The notes under the pieces are model-generated. The model was not told the DNA's origin and searched no databases. It saw only the letters and a list, made by a program, of their open reading frames with translations. Below are positions 25,346-34,433 of a stretch of 64,000 bases of DNA, piece after piece. The position numbers and the translations under genes were made by a program. This DNA is from Bradyrhizobium sp. CCBAU 53340 (GTDB lineage Bacteria; Pseudomonadota; Alphaproteobacteria; Rhizobiales; Xanthobacteraceae). The stretch covers positions 62,001-126,000 of the forward strand of contig NZ_CP030056.1 of NCBI RefSeq assembly GCF_015291645.1, given 5' to 3'. The first letter of the stretch is position 1, and every line of letters starts with the position of its first letter.

Positions 25346-26118
25346 GTGGGACGGAAGACCTTTTCGTCGGTCGCGCCGACGGTGTCGTGCGATTGCGCCT
25401 GAACCGACCGGAAGTAGGCAACGCCTTGAACCCAGGTTTGATCGCGGCCCTCACGCGCGAGGTAGAGGAGGCACGAAGATCGTGCGCCAGGCTTATGATC
25501 GTCGAGTCGAGTGGGCGCAACTTCTGCACTGGCTTTGATCTGTCGCGACTCCAGGAGGAAACAGACGATACGCTATTGGCAAGATTCGTCCGTATCGAAT
25601 ATTGTCTCCAGGCGATCAAGAATGCACCTTTCCCGACGTTGGCAATAGCCCGAGGGCGAGCGATCGGAGCCGGGGCCGACCTGTTCTGCGCCTGTGCCAT
25701 CCGTTGGATCCTACCGGGGTCGTCGTTCGTCTTTCCGGGAGCGAATTTCGGCCTTGTCTTGGGTACCTCAAGGCTCGCCGAGATCGTCGGCGCCGCGACG
25801 GCCGCGGAATGGATCATGGGAGGGGCGACGGTCGATGCGCAATCCGCGCTGGAATCCGGCTTGGCTATGAAACAAATTGGCTACGAAGACATCGAAAGGG
25901 CAGTGTCTAGCGAGACCGCTCGCGCCTGTCGGCTAGATAGTTCGACGCATCAATCGATTTGGATGGCTGCAGCGAGTGCTCGCAGCGTTCGCGGAGAAAC
26001 GGGTGACGGCTTCGACATGCTGAGGCTCATCGCGTCCGCTTCGCAGGTCGGCCTAAAGGAAAGAATAGCATCATACCGAACGGCAAGCCAATCGATCTGG
26101 CCCGTCACGTCACCTTGA
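25342..26118 (+). CDS. enoyl-CoA hydratase/isomerase family protein
   Basis: The GTG at 25342 overlaps the upstream stop and yields 258 residues of the crotonase fold. Recognisable parts are VRLRLNRPEVGNALNPGLIAAL, the first oxyanion-hole segment SSGRNFCTGFDLSRL and the second AIARGRAIGAGADLFCACAIRW. The usual second glutamate is not obvious in the FPGANFGLVLGTSRLAEIVG segment, so a hydratase, isomerase or hydrolase role is possible. It ends the operon that begins at 18054. It would process the CoA thioester made by the class III CoA-transferase. Confidence 0.82.
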   Translation: MSGTEDLFVGRADGVVRLRLNRPEVGNALNPGLIAALTREVEEARRSCARLMIVESSGRNFCTGFDLSRLQEETDDTLLARFVRIEYCLQAIKNAPFPTLAIARGRAIGAGADLFCACAIRWILPGSSFVFPGANFGLVLGTSRLAEIVGAATAAEWIMGGATVDAQSALESGLAMKQIGYEDIERAVSSETARACRLDSSTHQSIWMAAASARSVRGETGDGFDMLRLIASASQVGLKERIASYRTASQSIWPVTSP

Positions 26119-26376
26119 TATAGGATCGTGATCTAACCTCGCCGAACAATCAGCGTGAACGATGTTACCTCGGGCCGGCCACAATTTGACCTTCGAAACG
26201 TTTCGTCCGGTCGGTCACCATCGCTTCTTTTGAGATGGTAGCTGCGACGTCTGACAATCTGACGAGATATTGCTTGCCGGCCTACTCCGCTTGTTTGGTC
26301 TCATCACACACAAGATCGTCGACGGACCCAGGCGTCTTTGAGTAGCTTACATTTAGCAAATATTCGTCGCGGCGGA

Positions 26377-26755
26377 GCCTACTTTTGCGCTCGAGGACGG
26401 CGCCGCCATCAATCCTTTCCACCGCGACATGCCGCGCCTGTCGGTGGATATCGACCACACCTATCTGCCGGTGGTTCCGCGCCCCAAATCTCTGGCCCCG
26501 ATCGATGCGGCGATGGAGCGCATGGCGGCGGCCATCAGGAAAGGATTGCCGGCAGCACGGGTGACGGAAGTCGTCAGCGCCGGTGAAAGATTGTCATCAA
26601 GCTGACCGTCCAGAGAGGCGCCGCGCAGGTCAGGATCGAGGTCACGCCGGTGATCAGGGCCGAGCTAGAGCTGCGCGATGTCTCGTCGAGCGTCGAAGAA
26701 ATGTCCGGCTTCCGGACCCAAATGGAGCTGCTCAGGCTGTTGTCAAGTAAACCAA
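26377..26755 (+). pseudogene. remnant of an AbiEii-type nucleotidyltransferase toxin
   Basis: Translation from about 26388 reads FALEDGAAINPFHRDMPRLS followed by VDIDHTYLPV, the nucleotidyltransferase GG/DxD-type core of the AbiEii family. It runs for about 75 residues and hits a stop at 26602-26604. The continuation (KIVIKLTVQRGAAQVRIEVTP, then VSSSVEEMSGFRTQMEL) is in another frame. No start codon with a ribosome site, no AbiEi partner and no C-terminal part remain. It is therefore a frameshifted and truncated relic, directly upstream of hipB. The family provides abortive phage defence as a type IV toxin. Confidence 0.7.
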
Positions 26756-26762
26756 TTCGTCA

Positions 26763-26775
26763 TATATGGCATATA
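26763..26775. promoter_or_regulatory. palindrome upstream of hipB, probable operator
   Basis: TATATG and CATATA flank a single central G, a perfect 13-base palindrome 32 bases before the hipB start. A related AT-rich box (CATATATG) occurs just after hipA at about 28433. HipB proteins repress their own operon from such sites. Confidence 0.45.
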
Positions 26776-26807
26776 AACAAGTGTTAGTCGCCACATATGG
26801 TGATATT

Positions 26808-27188
26808 ATGAGTTCGCCCAAATCCAATGCCGCGCTTGAACGTCTTGGTCACGACCTTCGATCGGCTCGCCTGCGCCGTCGTGTGGCTGTGGCCGACTTG
26901 GCTGCGCGCGCGGGTACGTCGCCTAGCACCATCGCACGCCTGGAAAAAGGCGATCCGGGAGTCGCCGTAGGCACGCTCGCGGACGTGCTCGTCTCTCTCG
27001 GGCTTATCGAGAATCTCGCCGATCTCGTCGATATACGGAAAGACGATCTGGGTTTGGCGTTGACGTCGGAGCGGTTGCCGCAGCGCGGTCGATCGTACGC
27101 TGCAAGGCTGCGCAAGCAGGAGAGGCAGGGCGACAAGGACGGGAAAAACGAACCGGACGATGTTGATCCGAACGGCGTGGCCTTCTGA
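26808..27188 (+). CDS. hipB: HipB-like antitoxin, XRE-family DNA-binding protein
   Basis: The ATG at 26808 gives 126 residues (an ATG at 26766 in the same frame would add 14). A helix-turn-helix of the XRE/Cro type is clear: LGHDLRSARLRRRVAVADLAARAGTSPSTIARLEKGDPGVAVGTLADVLVSLG. The C-terminal 40 residues are charged and lysine/arginine-rich. The stop is followed by the hipA start with a one-base overlap. It would neutralise HipA and repress the operon through the palindrome just upstream. It is longer than E. coli HipB (88 residues) but common in this form in proteobacteria. Confidence 0.85.
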   Translation: MSSPKSNAALERLGHDLRSARLRRRVAVADLAARAGTSPSTIARLEKGDPGVAVGTLADVLVSLGLIENLADLVDIRKDDLGLALTSERLPQRGRSYAARLRKQERQGDKDGKNEPDDVDPNGVAF

Positions 27189-28420
27189 TGACTGAATACT
27201 ACGCCCAAGTAGCCCTTGGCGAAGGCTTAACGCGAGTCGGTGAACTACGCTTCACGCAGACCGGGCCTCGTCAATTTTCGATCTTCACCTATGACCCGGC
27301 CTGGGCGAAGGATCCGCGTGCTTTCGCATTGCAGCCGAACATGCCCTTTGAGGGCGGGCCGTTTCATGCGTCGGCGCAGTCTGGCAATTCGCGCGAGGCG
27401 CTTGCTGGCGTCTTCTCCGATGCTGCGCCCGACAGCTGGGGGCGCAGACTGCTTGAACGTGCCTATGGCAATGGCCTCTCTGAATTCGAATATCTCACAC
27501 TGTCCGACGATACATGCCGGCAAGGTGCTCTGCGTTTCATCGATGAACATGGGAAGATCATTACCGGTAAGGCCAACGAAGCGGTACCGCGTCTTCTTGA
27601 TCTAGAGGCGATCACGGCGATTGCCCGCGCCTACGAACAAGGCAAGGAGATTTCCCCTGCGGACATGCAAGCTCTTGCCGGAGCCGGCGGCTCGGGCGGG
27701 GCTCGGCCCAAAGCCAACGTTCGTGACGGCGACGTTCTCTGGCTTGCCAAGTTCACTTCCGTCCACGATCAGCACCCGATCGAACAGGTCGAGGTCGCGA
27801 CGCTGAACCTTGCCAGGATGTGCGGCATCCGCATTCCAGAGGTCAGACTGGAACTCGCTGACACGAAATTTCCGGTCGCGCTGGTCCAGCGTTTCGATCG
27901 ACGCGGCCGCGCCCGCATTCCCTACATCTCCGCCCGAACGGCGCTCGGGAAGACAGGCTTAGAGCTCGGTTCGTACACGGAGATTGTCGATTTCATGCGG
28001 ACGTCAGCTCCGGATCCGCAAGTCGATTTTGAGGAGCTCTATCGGCGGATGGTCTTCACTATCCTTGTTTCGAACAAGGATGATCATCTGAAGAACCATG
28101 GCTTCCTGTACGTCGGTTCGGGACGGTGGCGTCTGTCGCCGATGTTCGATGTGAACCCGGCGCCCGATCGCAACCCGCATCTCGAGACGGCGATCATGGA
28201 AGGTGGCACGCACGACCGATCAATCAAGCTCGCCCTCGAGGCCTGCGAGTTTTTCGAAATCACCGACGCCAACGCGCGAAAGATCATCCGAGATACAGCT
28301 CAACGCGTGTCCGATGGATGGCGGGAAACTTTCCGACGGGCAGGGGTCGGCCGTGCCCAATCGCGCGACTACGAAGCCGCCTTCGTCCATGATCAGAGCG
28401 ACACAGCGCTTGGTCTATAA
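27188..28420 (+). CDS. hipA: HipA-family serine/threonine kinase toxin
   Basis: A 410-residue HipA-type kinase. Features are the N-terminal domain with GPFHASAQSGNSREALAGVFSDAAPDSWGRRLLER, the glycine loop GAGGSGGARPKAN, the catalytic segment SNKDDHLKNHGF (catalytic aspartate within residues 298-299) and the metal-binding FDVNP. All active-site elements are present, so it should be functional. HipA toxins phosphorylate tRNA synthetases or other targets and promote growth arrest or persistence. It forms a canonical pair with hipB and lies amid several decayed defence genes, which makes it the one intact module of that segment. Confidence 0.9.
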   Translation: MTEYYAQVALGEGLTRVGELRFTQTGPRQFSIFTYDPAWAKDPRAFALQPNMPFEGGPFHASAQSGNSREALAGVFSDAAPDSWGRRLLERAYGNGLSEFEYLTLSDDTCRQGALRFIDEHGKIITGKANEAVPRLLDLEAITAIARAYEQGKEISPADMQALAGAGGSGGARPKANVRDGDVLWLAKFTSVHDQHPIEQVEVATLNLARMCGIRIPEVRLELADTKFPVALVQRFDRRGRARIPYISARTALGKTGLELGSYTEIVDFMRTSAPDPQVDFEELYRRMVFTILVSNKDDHLKNHGFLYVGSGRWRLSPMFDVNPAPDRNPHLETAIMEGGTHDRSIKLALEACEFFEITDANARKIIRDTAQRVSDGWRETFRRAGVGRAQSRDYEAAFVHDQSDTALGL

Positions 28421-28534
28421 TTCATCATATATGAAATGTTATCTGCTTCAATATATCATATTTGACTACTACGTAGTGATGCGCCAGAGACTTGCGAAGG
28501 CGCGGCCGGGTTCCCTCTGCCCTATCCACTTAGG

Positions 28535-30043
28535 TACGATCGACGATTTGCCTCGTATCGGACGGGAGGCATTCCAAGATTTGTGCCTCGCCATCGTGGC
28601 GGAAGATTTGAAGTCCCCGATACAGAACTTTTTGGCCTCCCACGATGGCGGTCGGACGAGCATTTCCCGGCGCTTGGGAAGGAGGCGAGGCCGCCCCGCG
28701 CCGGAAAGTGCACGATCCAGATCAAGCATTTCGGAAATGCCGCCGCCCGTCTATCTCTGTCGCACCTCACCAAGAAGCCGGGTGTCAAACGCCATCCGGA
28801 ACTGAGGGGGCAGTTTTCCATGGCGCGCGACAGCCGGGCAATGCCAAGGAGCTCGCTGCCCAGGGGGCGCGCAGGCGATTACATCTTCATTACGAACGCC
28901 GGGGTTTCGGGAGCTGCCGAGGCAAGCATCTGCAGGCTTTCGAAAAGGCCGGTGTGCAGCGTTGTCGCGTGTTTGGAGGCGACTGGGTCGCGGCCCAGCT
29001 TCGGAGCCGCCCGTCCCCGAGGATGCTAATTCCGCGAATCTACAACCTCACGCATCTCCGACAATTCATCGACGGCGGAGCCTATCTTCAGGCATGACAT
29101 CTACTCGGCGCGATGGGCGACAAATCTGCGCTGCTTCGCGACCACGGACGCGCATAGACGGAGCGTGGAAGCGCTGCTGGATCACCGGTTCGTCTTGCTT
29201 CGCGGGATCCGGCTTCCGGCAAATCGATGATCGCGGCGATATCGTCTCTTGGCGCGCTGGATGACCTTGCTATAGCCGAGCACGAGGAAGGCGACAGGTG
29301 GACCTTTCGTCATCCGACGATCGCGGATGCCTATTCGTCGCGGGAGGCCCCGACCTCGTCGAGATATACCTGCCCGGAGCCAAATCCGAGCGACTGCTGG
29401 CGTACGTGTTTTGCGGACGTCGCAGCGATGTCGATGCGTCAGAACGCCATAGAGCGCAGAAGGTACTATTGGACGTGCCGATCAATAGCGTCCTTCATTA
29501 CTTCCTAGCCGAGCGCTGTGATGAAGATTTCTGCGCACTTTCGTCGAGGCGCGCCCAGAGATTTGGTAGTTCCCCTGCATATTCCGATGGCTGACGGCAA
29601 TAACATCCGCTTGCTTGCCCGATTCAAACAAATCGTCCTTTGTCCGAAGAGGACATTGAAACCTGATGAGGGAGATACGGGAATACGCTGGAATGCTTCG
29701 ACGAGTCGATTTTCCAGGATGGACGTGTGCGATCACTGTTGCCTTCTGACGAATTCGAACGGCTCTGCGCCGACGTGAAATGGGAATGGCTTGCCGACCT
29801 TGGTGCGTCGGTCGGTCGCACGCGAAGAAGTTACAGCTCGAGCGATCAGGCAGGAATGTATCGTGACTTTCGCGATTCTCTCGAGGCCGCCGCAAAGTAT
29901 TTTTGGGACGATGACGCGTTGCAAGCGGCGTTGTCAACGGCTTTGCGCCGGATGGACGAGATGATCTACGAGGATGAGGACCAGCGGCCTCCCCGCGGCG
30001 AAGCGAAACTTTCAAATCTTCGCCGAAGATCTCCGGAGCGTTG
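28535..30043 (+). pseudogene. remnant of a STAND-type NTPase with restriction-like N-terminus
   Basis: Pieces of one protein can be followed through several frames. They are DDLPRIGREAFQDLCLAIVAED and the ELFGLPRW piece (about 28540-28650), YIFITNAGVSGAAEASICR (about 28885), YNLTHLRQFIDGGAYLQA (29041-29094), a Walker A DPASGKSMIAAISSLGALDD (about 29208-29265), then EEGDRWTFRHPTIADAY. The end is SLLPSDEFERLCADVKWEW through to about 30043. The order is collinear with STAND NTPases bearing an N-terminal restriction-endonuclase-like part. Stops, several frameshifts and a missing stretch after the Walker A region show that it is dead. Such proteins are typically anti-phage effectors. Confidence 0.6.
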
Positions 30044-30352
30044 ATCGAGATATTCAGTGATGTAGATGAAGAGTAGGGGCGCCATGATCTTGATCCAGCG
30101 CTTGCCCGGGGCAGTTCAGAAAATCGTGCCTGTCGTACCCGCGGCGCTGTTTCGCGGTGCGTTCGCCGTTTTCGTTGAAGTCCGACAGGCCCGGAGCTTG
30201 CGGGCTTCGCCTCGGTCACCTATCGCGAGCTCAGCAGCGATTGCCACAAATGCCGTTATGAAATTTCTGAATCGTCGGCCCTGGTCGATTCACTTATTTA
30301 ATTGGACGGTTGATTCGGGAATTGCGATTCTGGCGCATGTCCGAACTCACCG
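30044..30352. other. gap, nothing recognised
   Basis: About 309 bases between the NTPase remnant and the WGR remnant. Short open stretches on the plus strand (for example FASVTYRELSSDCHKCRYEI near 30200) look like fragments of decayed coding sequence, but I cannot assign them. Confidence 0.3.
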
Positions 30353-30560
30353 TGCAATAAGCCCGCAAAGTTCTACGTGCTGACGATCGAGCCGACGCTG
30401 TTTGGCGATACAGCATTGGTGCGCGAATGGGGCCGCCTCGGTGGGCACGGCCAACGGCGGCTCGATCTGTTCGATGGGCACGTGCAGAGGCGCTTGAGTC
30501 CTGGTTCAAGCGCAAGACCCGTCGTGGTTACGTACAGCGGCACTTTCGCTTGGAGCCGGC
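30353..30560 (+). pseudogene. WGR-domain protein remnant
   Basis: The frame reads KFYVLTIEPTLFGDTALVRE followed by WGRLGGHGQRRLDLFDG, which is the WGR domain with its Trp-Gly-Arg motif. After LFDG the match continues only in another frame (AEALESWFKRKTRRGYV), so a frameshift has occurred. No upstream start with a ribosome site is convincing: the ATG at 30338 is in another frame. WGR domains bind DNA or occur in small proteins of defence and integrative elements. Confidence 0.65.
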
Positions 30561-30880
30561 TGCGACGTGCGGCAAGCGGTCTGATCTGGAGAAAATCTCC
30601 AATTAAAGTATGTCAAAGTAATCCGAAGGTATTTCGAATCTATTCCGAGAATTGCAGTATTCCATAGTACAACAATAGCGTACCTTCGCCGTGATCGAGG
30701 CTCATCAGGAAGGCTTTCCGCTCTCTACGTCAAGCTACCTTATCCTGGTTTGAAGTCGGAACATCGAGATGAAGTTGGAGCCCTTCTCAAGGTCCCGATA
30801 GCTCGAACACTGCGTCTTTGCGCCCGCGTTCAAGCGAATCGGTGGTGATGTTCGTCCGGACGGCCGCCACCTGAGCCAAC
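30561..30880. other. gap, nothing recognised
   Basis: About 320 bases separating the decayed defence segment from the sulfonate block. The first part is AT-rich, and no feature was found. The junction to GC-rich, fully intact genes lies close to 30850. Confidence 0.35.
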
Positions 30881-31861
30881 CTAATTCGATCCCGCCGCAG
30901 CAGCCGTGAAGCTGCGGTCGACGGCTTTGCTGACGTCGAGCGTCTTCGGCAGGATGCCGTAGCGGGTCGAGCGGTCGGAGGCTTCCTGCACCTCTTTCAC
31001 CACGCCCTCGTCGATCACAATCGGGCTGGTGCGCTGCGCGGTGTAGGCCGAGATCAGCACGTCCTCCGGCAGCTTGGTCAGCTCGGCCGTGCTCCTGGCG
31101 TATTCCGCAATATGGTCCAGCGACCACAGCCGTGCCTTGTTCAGCCGTTGCACGAGGTCCTGAACCGCGGCGCGCTTGGTGGCGATGGCATTGTCGGAGG
31201 CGACGATGAAGGTGATGGTCGGCGTCAGGCCGTCGCCGTCGGCGATGACGCGCGCCTTGTCCTTCAACGTCGCGAATGAGACATAGGGCTCCCACACCGC
31301 CCAGGCGTCGACTGACCCCGCCACCAGTGCCACCTTGGCATCGACAGGGCCGAGAGGCGCGAAGGTCGCCTCGTCCAGCTTGATCTGCGCCTTCTCCAGG
31401 GTTGCATCGATCAGGAACTGGCCCCAGCCGCCGCGCGTACCAGCGAGGCGCTTGCCCTTGAGGTCGGCGGCCGACTTGATCGGTGAATCCTGACGAACCA
31501 GGATCGCCTGCGTCTTGGCATCCGACCGCGTGCCGCCGATCGCCTTGATCGGCGCGCCCGCTGCATAGACGGAGAGGAAAGACAGATCGCCCGTGTAGCC
31601 GACGTCGAGCGCGCCGGCGTTGAGCGCTTCCAGAATGGGAGCTGCCGCCGGGAATTCCGACCATTCGATCTTGTAAGGCAGGTCCTTCGCATAACCCGAG
31701 ATCTCGAGTAGCGAGCGTTTACCGCCTTTCTGGTCGCCGACGCGCAGCACGACTGTATCGGCCGCGAACGACGCGGCTGCCGTCGACAAGGTGACGACCG
31801 CGGCGAACAGAGAGGCCGCCAGGCGGTGCGTGATCGAATGGTCCGAAGAGTTGATGCTCAT
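30881..31861 (-). CDS. aliphatic sulfonate ABC transporter substrate-binding protein (SsuA type)
   Basis: A 326-residue secreted protein with a signal peptide ending near AASFAA|DTV. The mature domain begins VVLRVGDQKGGKRSLLEISG and contains YKIEWSEFPAAAPILEALNAGALDVGYTGDLSF and VDAWAVWEPYV, diagnostic of SsuA. It would bind alkanesulfonates in the periplasm. It is divergent from the plus-strand transport operon across a 477-base gap. A second SsuA (37495) is clearly related and a third binding protein of another type starts at 32339, so one transporter probably serves several binding proteins. Confidence 0.9.
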   Translation of the reverse strand: MSINSSDHSITHRLAASLFAAVVTLSTAAASFAADTVVLRVGDQKGGKRSLLEISGYAKDLPYKIEWSEFPAAAPILEALNAGALDVGYTGDLSFLSVYAAGAPIKAIGGTRSDAKTQAILVRQDSPIKSAADLKGKRLAGTRGGWGQFLIDATLEKAQIKLDEATFAPLGPVDAKVALVAGSVDAWAVWEPYVSFATLKDKARVIADGDGLTPTITFIVASDNAIATKRAAVQDLVQRLNKARLWSLDHIAEYARSTAELTKLPEDVLISAYTAQRTSPIVIDEGVVKEVQEASDRSTRYGILPKTLDVSKAVDRSFTAAAAGSN

Positions 31862-32338
31862 GTGATCTGTCTTGTTGCTTGCCTGTTACGACACGTGGGC
31901 GCGTGATGCGGCGAGACGATCAAGTCTATGACCGCGTGATACGCAGTCAATGAAATGGCCAACCGTATTGCGCGCGCGATGAGCAAGGACATTTCAATGA
32001 ATGTGTGCTTTTCAGAAAAGCGGCGTGCGCATGCCTCAGACTGGGTGACAGTGATCCTCTCGCAGAGTCGTGAAGCTGCCTGGGAGCCGATGCGTCAGCG
32101 AAAATCGTTTCATCGTTGTTGCGTGTGCCGATGGAGAGAATGACTTCGCATCGCGCCAGATTCGAAATTCCATTTCATTGACGATGCGGTACCCGCGCCG
32201 CATGATTTGCACATCGCATCAACGTGGACGCAGGAAGCGACCCGCGAAAAATATTCTCTCTACGCAGCTCCCTCAGGAACATCCGCAACGCGAACAGTTG
32301 TGCCGATGGCGGAGCGTGCCAACTCAGGAGTGGGGCTG
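31862..32338. other. divergent regulatory region of the sulfonate block
   Basis: The 477-base region between two outward-facing operons carries no credible gene. Two near-identical decamers, GCGTGATGCG (31901-31910) and GCGTGATACG (31934-31943), are 33 bases apart start to start, three helical turns. They are the best candidates for an activator site controlling the left-hand ssuA gene. A GGAG ribosome site for the right-hand gene is at 32327-32330. No promoter consensus is asserted. Confidence 0.4.
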
Positions 32339-33439
32339 ATGGGAAACGACATTAAGCGCAACGGATCGAGCCTCGACCGGCGTCATTTGCTTCAGGCGGG
32401 ACTGGCGGCGGCCTTTGCGGCCCCGTTCGGCGCCCTGGGCGCACAGGCGTTTGTGCCGCAGGCGCCCGCGCCTGGCATAGACTTCTCGGAATTCCCGCTA
32501 TGCCGCACGGCCGCGGACGGTCCTGTGCTCACGGGAGCCCCGCGCAAGCTAAAGCTCTCGTGGAATGCCGGCGCGGTGTGCCTTGCGCCGCTGCCTGTTG
32601 CGATCGAGCACGGCTTCTTCCAGAAGCAGAATCTCGATGTCGAGCTCGTCAACTATTCCGGTTCGACCGACCAGTTGCTCGAGGCCATCGCGACCGGAAA
32701 GAGCGATGCCGGTCTCGGCATGGCGCTGCGCTGGCTGAAACCGCTCGAGCAGGGCTTTGACGTCAAGATCGCCGCCGGCACCCATGGCGGCTGCATGCGC
32801 GTGCTGAGCCGCGCCGATTCCGGCGTGAACAAGCTTGCCGATCTCAAGGGCAAGATCGGTGCGGTCGGCGATCTCGCTGGTCCCGACAAGAACTTCTTCT
32901 CGATCCAGTTGGCAAAACTCGGCATTGATCCTAACAAGGACGTCGACTGGCGCGCCTATCCCGGCAATCTGCTCGATGTTGCGGTCCAGAAGGGCGAGGT
33001 GCAGGCTTTCCTGTCGTCCGACCCGCTTGCCTATCTCTGGCTCAAGGACACCCAGTACAGGGAGGTCGCCTCCAACCTCGATGGCGACTATCGCGACAAG
33101 AGCTGCTGCATCGTCGGCCTGCGCGGCTCGCTGGTTCGCGAAGAACCCCAGGTCGCGCGTGCGATCACTCAGGCGCTGCTCGACGCCGCCATGTTCACCT
33201 CGCAGAATCCGGCCGTCGCGGCAAAGTCATTCCAGCCCTACGCACCGAAGGCCGCAACGCTCGCCGATATCGAGGGCATGGTGCGCTACCACACCCACCA
33301 TCATCATCCGACCGGTGAGGTGCTCAAGCGCGAACTGAAGGCTTACGCCGACGATCTCAAGAGCGTGCAGGTCTTCAAGCAGAGCACCGATACGACCAAA
33401 TTCGCGGAGCGCATCTATGTCGACGTATTCTCTGTCTGA
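32339..33439 (+). CDS. ABC transporter substrate-binding protein with Tat signal (NitT/TauT type)
   Basis: The ATG at 32339 follows CAGGAG at suitable spacing and gives 366 residues. The N-terminus SSLDRRHLLQAGLAAAFAAPFGALGAQAF is a twin-arginine signal peptide. The mature part KLKLSWNAGAVCLAPLPVAIEHGFFQKQNLDVELVNYSGST matches NitT/TauT-type binding proteins. A histidine-rich stretch HTHHHHPTGE lies near the C-terminus and could bind metal. Tat export suggests folding or cofactor binding before secretion. It heads the plus-strand operon; the permease start overlaps its end by 23 bases. Confidence 0.86.
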   Translation: MGNDIKRNGSSLDRRHLLQAGLAAAFAAPFGALGAQAFVPQAPAPGIDFSEFPLCRTAADGPVLTGAPRKLKLSWNAGAVCLAPLPVAIEHGFFQKQNLDVELVNYSGSTDQLLEAIATGKSDAGLGMALRWLKPLEQGFDVKIAAGTHGGCMRVLSRADSGVNKLADLKGKIGAVGDLAGPDKNFFSIQLAKLGIDPNKDVDWRAYPGNLLDVAVQKGEVQAFLSSDPLAYLWLKDTQYREVASNLDGDYRDKSCCIVGLRGSLVREEPQVARAITQALLDAAMFTSQNPAVAAKSFQPYAPKAATLADIEGMVRYHTHHHHPTGEVLKRELKAYADDLKSVQVFKQSTDTTKFAERIYVDVFSV

Positions 33440-34433
33440 CGGGCTCGCCTCCGGCGCGCCGCGGACCACGACGGCGTTTGCCAGCTGGGTGCGCGAGTCC
33501 GGCGCCGGGGTTTTCGCCAGCATCGCGTGGATTGCCTTCGGCCTCTCCTGCCTGTGGTGGGAGGATGTCGGCGACTGGTCGCGCACCCATTCGCTCGGCA
33601 TCGCGGCGCTCGTCATTGCCGCGGTCGTGTTGTTCGGGACCGTCGGCGCCGACTATCTGGGCACGGCGGGCAGGGCGCTGCGCCAGCGCGCGCCCTGGCT
33701 CATCGCGCTCGGCGCGTTCCTGACGCTGTGGGAGGTCGCGACCGCCAAGTTTGCCTGGCTGCCGCTGCCGTTCTTCCCGCCGCCGCAGGCGATCATCGAG
33801 GTCTATACCGACGATCTGCCGAAGCTGCTCGACAGCCTGTTCGCCTCGGTCAAGCTGCAGCTCGGCGGCTACATCATTGGCGCTGCGGTCGGCTTCCTGA
33901 CGGGGGTGTCGATCGGCTGGTCGCGCGCGGTCGGCTATTGGGTGCACCCGGTGCTGCGCTTCATCGGGCCGCTGCCGGCAACCGCCTGGCTGCCGATCGC
34001 GTTCTTCACCTTCCCCTCGAGCTGGAGCGCGTCGACCTTTCTGATCGCGCTCGCGACCGGTTTTCCCGTCACGGTGCTGACATGGTCGGGCGTCGCGAGT
34101 GTCAGCAGTGCTTATTACGATGTCGCGCGGACGCTCGGGGAAAAACCGTCCTTCCTGGTGCTGAAGGTCGCGATCCCTGCCGCGCTGCCGCACGTCTTCG
34201 TTGGGCTGTTCATGGGGCTCGGCGCCTCCTTTGCCGTGCTCGTCGTCGCCGAGATGATCGGCGTAAAGGCCGGTCTCGGCTGGTACCTGCAATGGGCGCA
34301 GGGCTGGGCTGCCTATGCCAACATGTATGCGGCGCTGATCGTGATGTCGCTGCTCTGCTCCGGCGCGATCACGCTGCTGTTTGCGATCCGCGACCGTCTG
34401 CTGGTCTGGCAGAAGGGGACCGTGAAATGGTAG
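33417..34433 (+). CDS. ABC transporter permease, SsuC type
   Basis: A 338-residue inner-membrane permease with an unusually long N-terminal part containing extra hydrophobic spans (IAWIAFGLSCLWW, LGIAALVIAAVVLF). The classical SsuC core follows (PPPQAIIEVYTDDLPKLLDSLFASVKLQLGGYIIGAAVGF and the EAA-like DVARTLGEKPSFLVLKVAIPAALP). SsuC proteins are usually about 260 residues, so the added N-terminal spans are noteworthy. It works with the ATPase encoded at 34427, with which it overlaps by seven bases. Confidence 0.87.
   Translation: MSTYSLSDGLASGAPRTTTAFASWVRESGAGVFASIAWIAFGLSCLWWEDVGDWSRTHSLGIAALVIAAVVLFGTVGADYLGTAGRALRQRAPWLIALGAFLTLWEVATAKFAWLPLPFFPPPQAIIEVYTDDLPKLLDSLFASVKLQLGGYIIGAAVGFLTGVSIGWSRAVGYWVHPVLRFIGPLPATAWLPIAFFTFPSSWSASTFLIALATGFPVTVLTWSGVASVSSAYYDVARTLGEKPSFLVLKVAIPAALPHVFVGLFMGLGASFAVLVVAEMIGVKAGLGWYLQWAQGWAAYANMYAALIVMSLLCSGAITLLFAIRDRLLVWQKGTVKW

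Noticed and set aside
33527..34426. A plus-strand extension of the SsuB reading frame by 300 codons
   Set aside because: It lies inside the permease gene in another frame, and the ATPase domain begins only at the ATG at 34427.
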